Source: Planomicrobium okeanokoites (GTDB lineage Bacteria; Bacillota; Bacilli; Bacillales_A; Planococcaceae). From it: 64,000 nucleotides of DNA. Made by a program: the position numbers and the translations under genes. Below, piece by piece: positions 25,922 through 33,694 of this stretch; position 1 is the stretch's first letter; each line of letters opens with the position of its first letter. Location: the NCBI RefSeq assembly GCF_003428875.1, contig NZ_QQRS01000002.1, forward strand, positions 248,001 through 312,000. Reading direction: 5' to 3'. The notes beneath the pieces are model-generated. The model worked only from the letters and a program-made list of their open reading frames with translations, had not been told where the DNA came from and searched no databases.

Positions 25922-25938
25922 ACTGTATACAATACAGT
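25922..25938. promoter_or_regulatory. Palindromic operator in the promoter of the hydantoinase operon
   Basis: A perfect inverted repeat ACTGTAT-ACA-ATACAGT stands 170 bases before the isochorismatase-like gene. Its core TGTATACAAT recurs in the second operator at 26,046. On the minus strand a TTGACT -35 (25,941-25,936) overlaps one arm and a weak TTACTT lies 17 bases on, so a bound repressor would sit between the promoter hexamers. The core fits the TnGTn(0-3)ACnA pattern of FadR-type GntR regulators. Outside the two operators the 326-bp intergenic region is AT-rich and otherwise featureless. Confidence 0.6.
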
Positions 25939-26045
25939 CAACACGTTAATTAATTTTTTTATGAATAAATTAAAAACGTTAATAAAACGGGGATAAAAAG
26001 AAAATTTATTAACATTTCTGTTTTTTTATTTGATAGGATTTAACT

Positions 26046-26059
26046 TATTGTATACAATA
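26046..26059. promoter_or_regulatory. Second GntR operator, immediately before the regulator gene
   Basis: The 14-bp perfect palindrome TATTGTATACAATA ends 20 bases before the GntR start codon and just upstream of its ribosome binding site. It contains TTGT-AT-ACAA, matching the FadR-class consensus, and shares TGTATACAAT with the site at 25,922. The position suggests autorepression of the regulator and its lyase partner. The repeat is seen; binding is inferred. Confidence 0.6.
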
Positions 26060-26078
26060 TAAAGAAGAGGTGAAGATA

Positions 26079-26750
26079 ATGAATCCGTATGAGTATATTA
26101 AGAACGAGATAGTAACCGGCCGGCTCCAACCGGGACAGCGCTTGACAGAAGAAGGGCATGCCGGAGAACTGCAGGTCAGCCGGACTCCAATACGGGAAGC
26201 TTTCAAGCAACTCGAAGCAGATGGATTAATCATTCCTTACAAGCGCCGAGGATATATAGTAAGAGAGTTTTCAGTTGAAGATATACGGCAAATTTATAAT
26301 TTACGGGCTTTGCTTGAAAGCCACGGCGCAAGCGAAGCTGCCTTATATCGAACGGATGAAGAGCTGGTTAGGATGCACGAGAGAAATCAGGCTTATGAGG
26401 AAGCCATAAGAAAACTCAAAAAATCCGATATCTCCACAATTAAAGATATCCAGCAGGAAAATCTGAATTTCCACGAAGAAATTTTCAAATCGACAAAAAA
26501 CGAACATTTAAGATCACACATTTCCAAGGTGGTGGTCGTACCTTTAGTATTCCGTTCCTTCTATTGGTATAACGAGCGGCAGTTACTGAGATCGCTGGAA
26601 GTTCATAACACTATCCTTAAAGCAATCGAAAACCGGGAACCTGAACGTGCGAAAATCGCCATGCAGGAGCATATTTACCAAGGCCGTGATGATGTACTGA
26701 TCCAATTAAATAACCCAAATATCGAATTATGGAAAGGAGAAGCTCAATGA
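26079..26750 (+). CDS. GntR-family (FCD/FadR-type) transcriptional regulator
   Basis: The 223-residue protein has an N-terminal winged helix-turn-helix at about 1-65 (GRLQPGQRLTEEGHAGELQVSRTPIREAF, then EADGLIIPYKRRGYIV). A helical FCD effector domain follows, with LRALLESHGA and the metal or effector ligand region including NLNFHEEIF near 128-135 and a final HIYQGRDD. FCD members sense organic acids and related metabolites. It is divergent from the hydantoinase operon and overlaps the lyase gene by an ATGA junction, so it most likely represses both. I start at ATG 26079 with AGAGGTG six to eight bases upstream. A GTG at 26070 is part of that site. Confidence 0.88.
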   Translation: MNPYEYIKNEIVTGRLQPGQRLTEEGHAGELQVSRTPIREAFKQLEADGLIIPYKRRGYIVREFSVEDIRQIYNLRALLESHGASEAALYRTDEELVRMHERNQAYEEAIRKLKKSDISTIKDIQQENLNFHEEIFKSTKNEHLRSHISKVVVVPLVFRSFYWYNERQLLRSLEVHNTILKAIENREPERAKIAMQEHIYQGRDDVLIQLNNPNIELWKGEAQ

Positions 26751-27622
26751 TTCAAATTTGCGAAGTGGGACCGAGAGACGGATTGCAAAATGAGAAGAAG
26801 TTAATCTCAACAGACGATAAAGTACAGCTGATCGCCAAACTGATTGATGCCGGCATCAAAAAAATTGAAGCAGTGTCTTTTGTGAATCCTAAAGTTGTGC
26901 CTCAAATGGCCGATGCGGAAGAAGTATTGATGCGGGTGCCCCGAGTGGACGGAGTGGAGTATGCAGGACTTGTCTTAAATTATTCCGGCATGAAACGGGC
27001 ATTGGAGACGGAATTGAACACCTTCCATATTGTTACCGCCACAAGCGACGAATTCAATCTGAAAAATGCCAGAAAAACCGTGGAGCAAAATGTCGATGAG
27101 CTCGTGAAAGTCATTGCAGAAAGCACACAGGCGAAGAAAAAAGTCTCCGGTGTTCTCGGCACTGCTTTCGGCTGCCCTTTCTCCGGTGAAGTTCCAGTCA
27201 GTCGGCTGCTTGAAGTGGCAGAGGCTTTTGTTAAAGCCGGCGCTTCGGAAATTACACTGGCCGATACCACCGGCCTTGCCAACCCGCTTCAAGTCCAAGA
27301 AACCGTCAAGAAATTCCAGGAGAATTTTAGAGATGAGATTCACCTGGGTCTGCATTTCCACAACACCCGCGGCCTTGGAATCGCAAATGTCCTGGCAGGA
27401 TATCAAGCCGGCATCCGCCGCTTCGACTCTTCCATCGCAGGTCTCGGCGGCTGTCCATTTGCGCCAAAAGCAGTCGGCAATGTCTGCACCGAAGATATCG
27501 TCAACATGTTCCATGAGATGAAGGTTGAAACAGGGACTAATTTAGATAAGTTGATCAGCACAGCTGAATGGATGGAAAAACTGATGGAGAAACCATTGGA
27601 TGGCATGGTGATGAAGATATAA
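26747..27622 (+). CDS. HMG-CoA-lyase-like (DRE-TIM) carbon-carbon lyase
   Basis: The 291-residue protein is a DRE-TIM barrel of the HMG-CoA lyase family. The signature GPRDGLQNE places Asp11 at the metal site, LADTTG lies at 171-176, metal ligands are His203 and His205 in GLHFHNTRG, and the catalytic Cys236 loop is GGCPFAPKAVGN. Family members cleave 3-hydroxy-3-methyl acyl-CoAs to acetyl-CoA plus a ketone or oxo acid. Beside the CoA-transferase and LeuCD-type hydratase it may cleave citramalyl-CoA or a similar branched thioester rather than HMG-CoA. It overlaps the GntR gene by ATGA, with an AAGGAGA site inside that gene, and is followed by a terminator. Confidence 0.87.
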   Translation: MIQICEVGPRDGLQNEKKLISTDDKVQLIAKLIDAGIKKIEAVSFVNPKVVPQMADAEEVLMRVPRVDGVEYAGLVLNYSGMKRALETELNTFHIVTATSDEFNLKNARKTVEQNVDELVKVIAESTQAKKKVSGVLGTAFGCPFSGEVPVSRLLEVAEAFVKAGASEITLADTTGLANPLQVQETVKKFQENFRDEIHLGLHFHNTRGLGIANVLAGYQAGIRRFDSSIAGLGGCPFAPKAVGNVCTEDIVNMFHEMKVETGTNLDKLISTAEWMEKLMEKPLDGMVMKI

Positions 27623-27651
27623 AATTAAAAGATTCAATAAAATCAGCATGC

Positions 27652-27688
27652 AACAGATGATTCTGGACTCGAATTCATCTGTTTTTTT
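27652..27688 (+). terminator. Terminator of the gntR-lyase unit
   Basis: A 9-bp perfect stem AACAGATGA/TCATCTGTT with a 14-base loop is followed by seven T residues, about 30 bases after the lyase stop codon. Confidence 0.8.
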
Positions 27689-27876
27689 ATTGCTATTTAT
27701 TTCAGTGTTTCAGTATTCCAGCAGAATGCTGTTCCCTTATATCCTGATTTTCTTCCGTTCATATTATCTTTCGTTTATGAAAGGGATTTACCGCTTTAGA
27801 AGGGAATAAATAATTAGTGAGTCTATTTCCATCATAATATTGAAACGAAAATACATTAAAAAAGGAGCGATTCAGT

Positions 27877-28698
27877 ATGACGAATGGCAAGTATATCGAA
27901 GTGGATCCCGGAGTGGAATTATTCGTGCAGGATGTCGGGAGCGGCGATCCGCTCGTGCTGATTCCCGGCTGGGTATTTTCCGCCAAGGCGTTTGCGAGCC
28001 AGGTGGAGCATTTTTCGAAGACGCATCGTGTGATTGCGATTGATCCGCGGAGCCAGGGGCGGTCGACGATGTCCCTGCAGGGCAACGACTACATCACCCA
28101 CGGCAAGGATGTGACGAAAGTGATCAGTGAGCTGGGCTTGAAGGATGTCACATTGCTCGGCTGGTCGTTCGGCTGTTTGACGGTGTGGGAGTATATTCGG
28201 CAGAACGGTACGGATAATGTGAAAGCGGCCGTCATCGTCGATTTGTCGCCGAAGCCGCTGTCACGTGATGATGAAAACGACTGGGTCGAAGGGCCGCTTG
28301 AAGAAATAGCTGGCGCCTATACACAGAACTTACGCAATCCGGAGGGCCAGCGGGCATTCATCACCGAGTACGCCACTGAAGTCATGGTGCAGCGCGAATT
28401 GACTGAAGATGAATTGCAGTGGATCATCGAAGAAGCGCTCACGACGCCGTATTATATCGCATCCAACTTGTTCGCCGCCGGCATGTTCTCGGATTACCGG
28501 GAAGAAGCGAAACTGCTGATCGAGCAGGTGCCGACGCTGACGATCGCCGCCGAACATTGGAGTGAAACGGCCCGTTCGTTCATGCAGCGGATTTCGCCGG
28601 AAGCACGCGTCGAAATACTCGGCGGTCATTTGATGTTTTGGGAACACAGCGACAAATTCAACGAAATACTCGAAGGTTTTTTGAAGAACGATGCTTAG
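27877..28698 (+). CDS. Alpha/beta-fold hydrolase
   Basis: The 273-residue protein has the oxyanion block LVLIPGWVFSAKAF near 26-40, DPRSQGRS at 56-63, the nucleophile elbow LGWSFGC with Ser97, and a C-terminal His251 in LGGHLMFWEH. This is the order of haloperoxidase, esterase or epoxide-hydrolase-like enzymes. The residue after GGHLMFWEH does not settle the substrate. The gene is alone between terminators, with an AAAAAAGGAG ribosome binding site, and is visibly more GC-rich than the operons on either side. No function beyond hydrolysis of a small ester, lactone or similar compound can be claimed. Confidence 0.85.
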   Translation: MTNGKYIEVDPGVELFVQDVGSGDPLVLIPGWVFSAKAFASQVEHFSKTHRVIAIDPRSQGRSTMSLQGNDYITHGKDVTKVISELGLKDVTLLGWSFGCLTVWEYIRQNGTDNVKAAVIVDLSPKPLSRDDENDWVEGPLEEIAGAYTQNLRNPEGQRAFITEYATEVMVQRELTEDELQWIIEEALTTPYYIASNLFAAGMFSDYREEAKLLIEQVPTLTIAAEHWSETARSFMQRISPEARVEILGGHLMFWEHSDKFNEILEGFLKNDA

Positions 28699-28712
28699 GC
28701 ATCGTTCTTTTT
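28684..28712 (+). terminator. Terminator that overlaps the end of the hydrolase gene
   Basis: An 11-bp perfect stem AAGAACGATGC/GCATCGTTCTT is formed by the last four codons of the hydrolase and the bases after it. The TAG stop codon lies in the TTAG tetraloop. A run of T residues follows. Placement this tight leaves no spare 3-prime untranslated region. Confidence 0.8.
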
Positions 28713-28796
28713 AGGTTCGAAAGCATATCCCTTATGATCTATTTCCCGAGACTTTTCGTATTTATATAGAAGAGACCGGCTTCCTCTGCTCTTTGG

Positions 28797-28822
28797 GTTT
28801 ATTTAAAAGTCTAGAGGGGTAA
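28797..28822 (+). promoter_or_regulatory. SigB-like general stress promoter for the diguanylate cyclase
   Basis: GTTTAT (28797-28802) and GGGTAA (28817-28822) are separated by 14 bases, close to the SigB pattern GTTTAA-N12..15-GGGTAT. The cyclase start codon is 120 bases downstream. An AT-rich TATTATAA nearer the gene could be a SigA -10. The match is seen; stress induction is inferred. Confidence 0.45.
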
Positions 28823-28942
28823 CTAAAAGTTAGGTCTTAGTACTTACTATTCTGTAATTCGTATTTAGTGTATAGTCCTATTATAAGGTGAGAAATGACC
28901 TGCAAAAATGAATTCAGCATCTAGGAGAAAGCGGGATTTAAC

Positions 28943-29815
28943 ATGCGTAAAAATTATAGTGTTTATATGTTTGCAGCTTTCCTGGGAACCGGTTCGCTTA
29001 TCGGGCTTGCTTTCGCTGCCACTGTGCGTTTCCTTATCACAGTGCCGGAAGAAGAAGTGTTATCCCTGTATTTATTGGCACTTGGAGCCGCTCTGATTAG
29101 TGCCGCAGCTATTTTTCTAATAAATTATGCTTTTATTCGCTCGATCATCGGGCATTTCCGGACCATCCTCGCCCGTATTCAGGAAGAAGATTACAGTGCC
29201 CGCGTGAATTTTTCGGGCCGCGATATGATCGGCCTGCTGGCAGATGATGTGAACTGCGCCCTTGAACACCTGGAAGAGAAAAATGACGAAGTGCTTCATG
29301 ATGAGTTGACCGGCTTGCCGAACCGGCAATTTCTAAAGCAATATTACCGGAAGAACTTCGGACGGCTGACCCGCCACCGGACTGCTTTCCTGTTTTTCGA
29401 TCTGGATAAATTCAAGGAAATCAATGACCAGCACGGCCACCTCTACGGAGACAAAGTGCTGATGGTGGTGGCTGAAAGAGTGAGAGCCGCGCTCGCCGAA
29501 GATGAATTCCTGGTACGCCTGAGCGGTGATGAATTTCTGTTGGTCGCCAATCTGTCAGAGAAATTCACGGGCAAAGACCTCGCCGAACAATTGATGGCCC
29601 TCTTCTTTGAACCCTTTGAGATTAGCGGCAGCTTGCAGCAGGTGCAGACCAGCATCGGCGTCAGCACGGCACCGGCTGACGGCGAGAATCTGGCCGAACT
29701 GATCCGCAAGGCCGATTTCGCCATGTACGAAGCCAAGAAACAGGAAGGCCTTTCTTATTATCTGTTTCAGCAGCAGGGTGAGGTTCAGGCTTCTGAGGTG
29801 TTTGGGGGTTGTTGA
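28943..29815 (+). CDS. Membrane-bound diguanylate cyclase (GGDEF domain)
   Basis: The 290-residue protein has two membrane segments (about 8-33 and 41-66), a short HAMP-like linker at 67-115, and a GGDEF domain. The domain shows DELTGLPNR at 120-128, the metal aspartate in FFDLDKFKEIND at 151-162, and the active-site loop as SGDEF at 194-198. Ser in place of the first Gly is known in active cyclases. It makes cyclic di-GMP from two GTP. No RxxD inhibitory site is obvious before SGDEF (VRLSGDEF). There is no separate sensor domain apart from the short extracytoplasmic loop, so input may be membrane state or expression level. It is a single-gene unit. Confidence 0.9.
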   Translation: MRKNYSVYMFAAFLGTGSLIGLAFAATVRFLITVPEEEVLSLYLLALGAALISAAAIFLINYAFIRSIIGHFRTILARIQEEDYSARVNFSGRDMIGLLADDVNCALEHLEEKNDEVLHDELTGLPNRQFLKQYYRKNFGRLTRHRTAFLFFDLDKFKEINDQHGHLYGDKVLMVVAERVRAALAEDEFLVRLSGDEFLLVANLSEKFTGKDLAEQLMALFFEPFEISGSLQQVQTSIGVSTAPADGENLAELIRKADFAMYEAKKQEGLSYYLFQQQGEVQASEVFGGC

Positions 29816-29835
29816 TGTTCTATAATTCCGTTAGA

Positions 29836-29872
29836 AAAGGGGCACCTGGAGAAAATCTTCCGGTGCCCCTTT
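29836..29872. terminator. Bidirectional terminator between the cyclase and kduD
   Basis: An 11-bp perfect stem AAAGGGGCACC/GGTGCCCCTTT with a 15-base loop lies between two convergent genes. The flanking A and T runs allow it to work in both directions. Confidence 0.8.
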
Positions 29873-29891
29873 GTTATATATTTGAGCTTTT

Positions 29892-30656
29892 TTATCTGCC
29901 CATCCAGCCGCCGTCGACCACAAGCACATGCCCATTTACATAATCCGCTGCTTTTGAAGCCAGGAACACGGCAGTGCCCGCAAGATCGTCTGCTTCTCCC
30001 CAGCGGTCCGCTGGAATACGGTCCAGAATGGCTTGATTCCTGTGTTCGTCCTGCCGAATCGCTTCTGTGTTATTTGTTTCAATATATCCCGGGGCAATAG
30101 CGTTCACTTGCACCCCATTGCCAGCCCACTCGTTTGCCAGAGCTTTCGTTAATCCCGCTACCGCATGCTTGCTCGCCGTATAGGCAGGAACGAACATGCC
30201 ACCTTGGAATGAAAGAAGTGAAGCGATGTTGATGATTTTACCGCTCCCTCTTTGAACCATCGTTTTTCCTATCTCCTGTGACAAGATGAAGACGGAATTG
30301 ATGTTGACATCCATGACACGCAGCCATTCACTTTCACTGAATTCCATGGCTGGTTCCCTGTGAATGACGCCCGCATTATTCACCAGAATATCGATATCGT
30401 ATTTTTCCAGTACAGGAACAAGCTTTTCCCGGATCGATGAAACCTCGCTCAAGTCCAGCAAAATGGTTTCATGTGTTCCGCCAAGCTGATCGATTTTCGC
30501 TTTGGTTTCATCGAGGTTATCGCGGTGGCCGAGCAGCAAGAGATGCGCACCGGCTGCTGCCAATCCAACTGAGATCGCTTGCCCGATACCCGTTCTGGCA
30601 CCCGTCACCAATGCTGTTTTTCCTTTTAATGAAAACGATTCAAGTGAAAATGACAT
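29892..30656 (-). CDS. kduD: 2-dehydro-3-deoxy-D-gluconate 5-dehydrogenase (KduD-type SDR)
   Basis: The 254-residue short-chain dehydrogenase has the cofactor loop TGARTGIGQ at 18-26, NNAG at 93-96, and the catalytic triad Ser146, Tyr159, Lys163 (YTASK). The C-terminal NAIAPGYIETNNTEAIRQDEHRN region and VNGHVLVVDGGW are characteristic of KduD. KduD reduces 2,5-diketo-3-deoxygluconate to 2-keto-3-deoxygluconate (KDG) in pectin and alginate/unsaturated uronate breakdown. It is the last gene of the kdgK-eda-oxidoreductase-kduD group, with an AGGAGG site. Proximity to KdgF, KdgK and Eda makes this assignment firm at pathway level. Confidence 0.9.
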   Translation of the reverse strand: MSFSLESFSLKGKTALVTGARTGIGQAISVGLAAAGAHLLLLGHRDNLDETKAKIDQLGGTHETILLDLSEVSSIREKLVPVLEKYDIDILVNNAGVIHREPAMEFSESEWLRVMDVNINSVFILSQEIGKTMVQRGSGKIINIASLLSFQGGMFVPAYTASKHAVAGLTKALANEWAGNGVQVNAIAPGYIETNNTEAIRQDEHRNQAILDRIPADRWGEADDLAGTAVFLASKAADYVNGHVLVVDGGWMGR

Positions 30657-30690
30657 CCTTTCGCCTCCTGAACTATTTTGTTTCCGTCAT

Positions 30691-31686
30691 TTATCGCATT
30701 TCTTCTTTATCGGACGGATAGAAGATGCCATTCTGCTTTCTGGCTGCTTCTGTAATCTCAAGTATCTCACGGCTGAGCTGCGTCAATTTTTCGTATTCTG
30801 TCCAATCCGCATTTCCGATAATCTGAAGAAAAGCAGCAATTTCGTATTTCATGTTTCCGGCTGATTCTACCTCTCCAATGACATGCCGCTCGCCGGAATG
30901 GTTATCGATGAGGTTAATTTCAGCTAGTGATCCGGTATCATCGATCTGTATCGTCCCCTGTTCCCCTTGAATCTCTGAACTATTATAGGAAGTCGATATT
31001 TTGGAGCAAAGAATGGTGCAGACGAATTCCGGGTATTCAAGGACGAGAGACCCGCTCCCATCAACCCCTGTCGACAGCAGCGCAGCAGAATAGGAACTCT
31101 TATCTGGTTTTCCGAATAATGCTGCAGCAATCGACAACGGATAAACACCCAGATCCACCAGCGCGCCGCCGGAATACTGCAGCGAAAAAATATTCGGCAC
31201 TTCTCCACGCAGAACGTCTTCGTACCGTGATGAATACTTATTGCGATGCAGCAGAACATTTCGTACTTTACCGATTGAATTCAGTTGTTCCTTCAACTCT
31301 TTAAAATTCGGCGTATGGATTCCGCGCAGCGCTTCAAAAAGGAAAACACCATTTTCTTCTGCTTTTCGGTGCGCCGCTTCAAATTCAGCTGTATTTGAAA
31401 ATATCGGTTTTTCGCAAATCACGTGTTTTTTATTCTTCAGAAACAGTATGGCCTGTTCAAAATGCAGCGAGTTGGGAGATGCAATATAAACACAGTCGAT
31501 CGCTTCGTTTTCAGCCATCAATTCCAGGTTAGTGAAATACGAAGGTGAATGGTGCTTATGTGCGAAAGCTTCTGCTTTCTCCTTTGACCGGGAGTAGACA
31601 GCTTCGAGTTCGATGCCGGCTGTTTCCTCCAACGCTTCGATGAACCGCGACGTAATCCAATTAGTACCGACAGTCGCTAGTTTCAT
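30691..31686 (-). CDS. Gfo/Idh/MocA family sugar oxidoreductase
   Basis: The 331-residue protein has an N-terminal Rossmann fold (ATVGTNWITSRFIEAL), the family EKP motif in HVICEKPIFSN at about 88-98, and a C-terminal alpha/beta domain with GGALVDLGVYPLSIAAALFG, the conserved region carrying catalytic Asp and substrate ligands. Such enzymes oxidise or reduce sugars and cyclitols with NAD(P). It overlaps eda by ATGA and lies before kduD, so it probably converts a uronate-derived sugar that feeds into KDG. The exact reaction cannot be assigned. Confidence 0.85.
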   Translation of the reverse strand: MKLATVGTNWITSRFIEALEETAGIELEAVYSRSKEKAEAFAHKHHSPSYFTNLELMAENEAIDCVYIASPNSLHFEQAILFLKNKKHVICEKPIFSNTAEFEAAHRKAEENGVFLFEALRGIHTPNFKELKEQLNSIGKVRNVLLHRNKYSSRYEDVLRGEVPNIFSLQYSGGALVDLGVYPLSIAAALFGKPDKSSYSAALLSTGVDGSGSLVLEYPEFVCTILCSKISTSYNSSEIQGEQGTIQIDDTGSLAEINLIDNHSGERHVIGEVESAGNMKYEIAAFLQIIGNADWTEYEKLTQLSREILEITEAARKQNGIFYPSDKEEMR

Positions 31687-32300
31687 CCTGCCTGCTCCAT
31701 ATATTTCCGGCTGAGTTCGACGGCCGCTTCAAAGCCTTCCGCAGCGTAAGCCTTATTCAAATCACTGCCGATTCCTACCGCAACCGCACCTGCATCGAGC
31801 CAGTCTTTCATATTGTTCATATTGATCCCGCCAGTAGGCATCACCCGTGCGTTCGGCAGCGGGCCATTGATGGATTTGATGAATGACGGATCAAAATTGT
31901 TTGCGGGGAATAGTTTGATGATATCGCTTCCGCCTTCCAGCGATTTGACCATTTCCCTGATAGTCGTACAACCTGGGAGATACGGAATGCTATAGCGATT
32001 ACAAATAGGCGAGAGTTCTTCCATATAGCTCGGGCTCACGATGAACTGGGCTCCTGCTAAAATGGCATGGCGTGCTGTTTCCGTATCCAGCACTGATCCT
32101 GCGCCGAGTAAAACATCTTCTTCCAGCAGCGCTTCAAAGACCTTGCCGATCTGCGGGGTAGTATACGTCAATTCGATGGCGCGGATGCCGCCTTTGATTG
32201 CAGCTTTCGACAGCTCAATCGCTTCATCAGCACTGTTCCCGCGGATGACCGCGACCACTTTTGTTTCAGCCAATTGTGAAAGAATGGAATACTTCTGCAT
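31683..32300 (-). CDS. eda: KDPG/KHG aldolase
   Basis: The 205-residue class I aldolase has catalytic Glu43 in IELTYTTP and the Schiff-base Lys129 in DIIKLFPANNF, with the phosphate-site GAGSVLDTE at 66-74 and PTGGINMNN near 155. It cleaves 2-keto-3-deoxy-6-phosphogluconate to pyruvate and glyceraldehyde-3-phosphate, and some members also act on 2-keto-4-hydroxyglutarate. It follows kdgK by 27 bases with a CAGGAGGAC site. Together the two genes complete KDG catabolism. Confidence 0.92.
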   Translation of the reverse strand: MQKYSILSQLAETKVVAVIRGNSADEAIELSKAAIKGGIRAIELTYTTPQIGKVFEALLEEDVLLGAGSVLDTETARHAILAGAQFIVSPSYMEELSPICNRYSIPYLPGCTTIREMVKSLEGGSDIIKLFPANNFDPSFIKSINGPLPNARVMPTGGINMNNMKDWLDAGAVAVGIGSDLNKAYAAEGFEAAVELSRKYMEQAG

Positions 32301-32327
32301 ATCGTTGTCCTCCTGTCTTTAATGGTG

Positions 32328-33284
32328 TTAGCGTTCGATTATTTTTTCATCGCCAAGAAAAGCTTTGACTTCCTCCAGGTACGGCAGTCCTTCATTATCC
32401 CCCGATACAGTCGTGACGAGAGCTCCTACCGCATTGGCAAATCGCAGGGCCTCTTCCGGTGTATAACCGTTCAGCACCGAATAGACATAACCTGCATCAA
32501 AACCATCGCCTGCACCGACTGTGTCAATCGGTTTGACTGAAAAAGCTTGCTGGTCATACCAGATTCCGCCGGTCAGCACTTTGGCACCGTTGCTGCCGTC
32601 TTTTATCACAAGTTGTTTGATATCATATTGGGCGGCACAGTTTTCCAATGCTTCTGTTGAAGCATCACCGATGATCATTTCGATTTCGTCCAATCCTGAA
32701 AGCAGAATATCAACGAATGGGAACACTTCCTGATAAACGGCTTTCGCCTGCTCCAATGTCCAGAGCTTCAGACGGATATTCGGATCAAATGAAACGGTGA
32801 TCTCTTTTGCACGCGCAATTTCCAGTACACGTTTCACAATGACCAGATTTTTAGGATCGATGGCTAAAAAGACCCCCGTAAGATGAATCAGATCAATATC
32901 CCCAAACATCTCTTCAGTGATATCTTCCGGTTCAAGTGTCAGAATCGGCGACTGATAACGGTAATAGAACGTCTTTCCTGAGCCGTCTTCCCGCACTTCC
33001 TTAAAATTCAGGGAGGTAGGGTACCCTTTTACAAATTCCACATTTGCCATATCCACGCCTTCGCCTCGCGCAAAATTGTAAATGACACGGGCAAACTCAT
33101 CGCCCCCCAGTCTGCTGGTCCACTTCGTATGCAGCCCAAGCCTCGCGCAGCCGATTGCAAAATTCAGTTCTGCTCCCCCCACTTTACGGGTAAAGCTTGG
33201 CACATATCGCAATGGTCCGGTTTCTGCCGGATCAAATGTGATTAAAGCATCTCCCAGTGTAAACACACCAAAAGTTTTCGGCAT
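32328..33284 (-). CDS. kdgK: 2-keto-3-deoxygluconate kinase (PfkB family)
   Basis: The 318-residue PfkB-family kinase has the N-terminal substrate region GGAELNFAIGCARLG near 37-50, the LGGDEFARVI block at 59-68, and the catalytic anion hole DTVGAGDGFDAGYV with base Asp260. Tyr residues in TFYYRYQSP near 105-113 are those that contact KDG in KdgK enzymes. It phosphorylates KDG to KDPG for Eda. An AAAGGGGC ribosome binding site precedes the ATG. A terminator lies about 50 bases upstream, so this four-gene group either has its own promoter in the 50-bp gap or depends on read-through. Confidence 0.9.
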   Translation of the reverse strand: MPKTFGVFTLGDALITFDPAETGPLRYVPSFTRKVGGAELNFAIGCARLGLHTKWTSRLGGDEFARVIYNFARGEGVDMANVEFVKGYPTSLNFKEVREDGSGKTFYYRYQSPILTLEPEDITEEMFGDIDLIHLTGVFLAIDPKNLVIVKRVLEIARAKEITVSFDPNIRLKLWTLEQAKAVYQEVFPFVDILLSGLDEIEMIIGDASTEALENCAAQYDIKQLVIKDGSNGAKVLTGGIWYDQQAFSVKPIDTVGAGDGFDAGYVYSVLNGYTPEEALRFANAVGALVTTVSGDNEGLPYLEEVKAFLGDEKIIER

Positions 33285-33331
33285 AATAACTGCCCCTTTC
33301 TATCGCTGAGAAATTATTGGATACAGATTGA

Positions 33332-33367
33332 TAAAAAATAGGGAGAGGCATTTTTCCTCTCCCTGTT
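33332..33367 (-). terminator. Internal terminator between kdgF and kdgK
   Basis: A 9-bp perfect stem AGGGAGAGG/CCTCTCCCT with a 7-base loop is followed on the minus strand by ATTTTTTA. It begins nine bases after the KdgF-like cupin stop codon. It likely sets a higher level of transporter than of the downstream enzymes. Confidence 0.75.
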
Positions 33368-33375
33368 GCTATTGT

Positions 33376-33663
33376 CTATCGGCTCTCTGCCAATAGATCT
33401 TTCCGGATCGGCGTAAAGACATCCAACAGGACACATTCTTTCAGGACTTTTACCTGGTGTTTGCTGTTCGAAGGGATATATTGTGTATCTCCCGGATTTA
33501 AAATCCGTTTGTCCCCTTCGACATCAAACTCCAATTGCCCCTCTACAATGTAAGTGACCTGCTCTTCAGGATGCTGATCCACATCTCCTGCAAATCCTTC
33601 TGCCAAGCGTACTTTTACGACCATGACTGAACCTTCGCTTGATAAGATTTCTCTAGTGACCAT
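33376..33663 (-). CDS. kdgF: KdgF-like cupin (unsaturated uronate linearising enzyme)
   Basis: The 95-residue single-domain cupin has metal ligands in the usual pattern: His in DQHPEEQVTYIVEGQLEF for motif 1 and His in NPGDTQYIPSNSKHQVK for motif 2, ending LLDVFTPIRKDLL as in KdgF. KdgF converts 4,5-unsaturated galacturonate or mannuronate to the linear ketouronate before KduI/KduD. It is a little shorter than typical (about 110 residues). I use ATG 33663 with AAAGGAAG upstream; a TTG one codon earlier is an alternative. It follows the TRAP genes and is the last gene before the internal terminator. Confidence 0.78.
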   Translation of the reverse strand: MVTREILSSEGSVMVVKVRLAEGFAGDVDQHPEEQVTYIVEGQLEFDVEGDKRILNPGDTQYIPSNSKHQVKVLKECVLLDVFTPIRKDLLAESR

Positions 33664-33694
33664 CAAATCTTCCTTTCTTTAAATCCCCTGTCAC

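Noticed and set aside
26975-27514. 179-codon minus-strand frame
   Set aside because: It is antisense to the HMG-CoA-lyase-like gene, which has full catalytic motifs.
29892-30656. kduD read as a general fatty-acid reductase (FabG-like)
   Set aside because: The NNT-EAIRQDEHRN segment and the KdgF/KdgK/Eda context fit KduD better.
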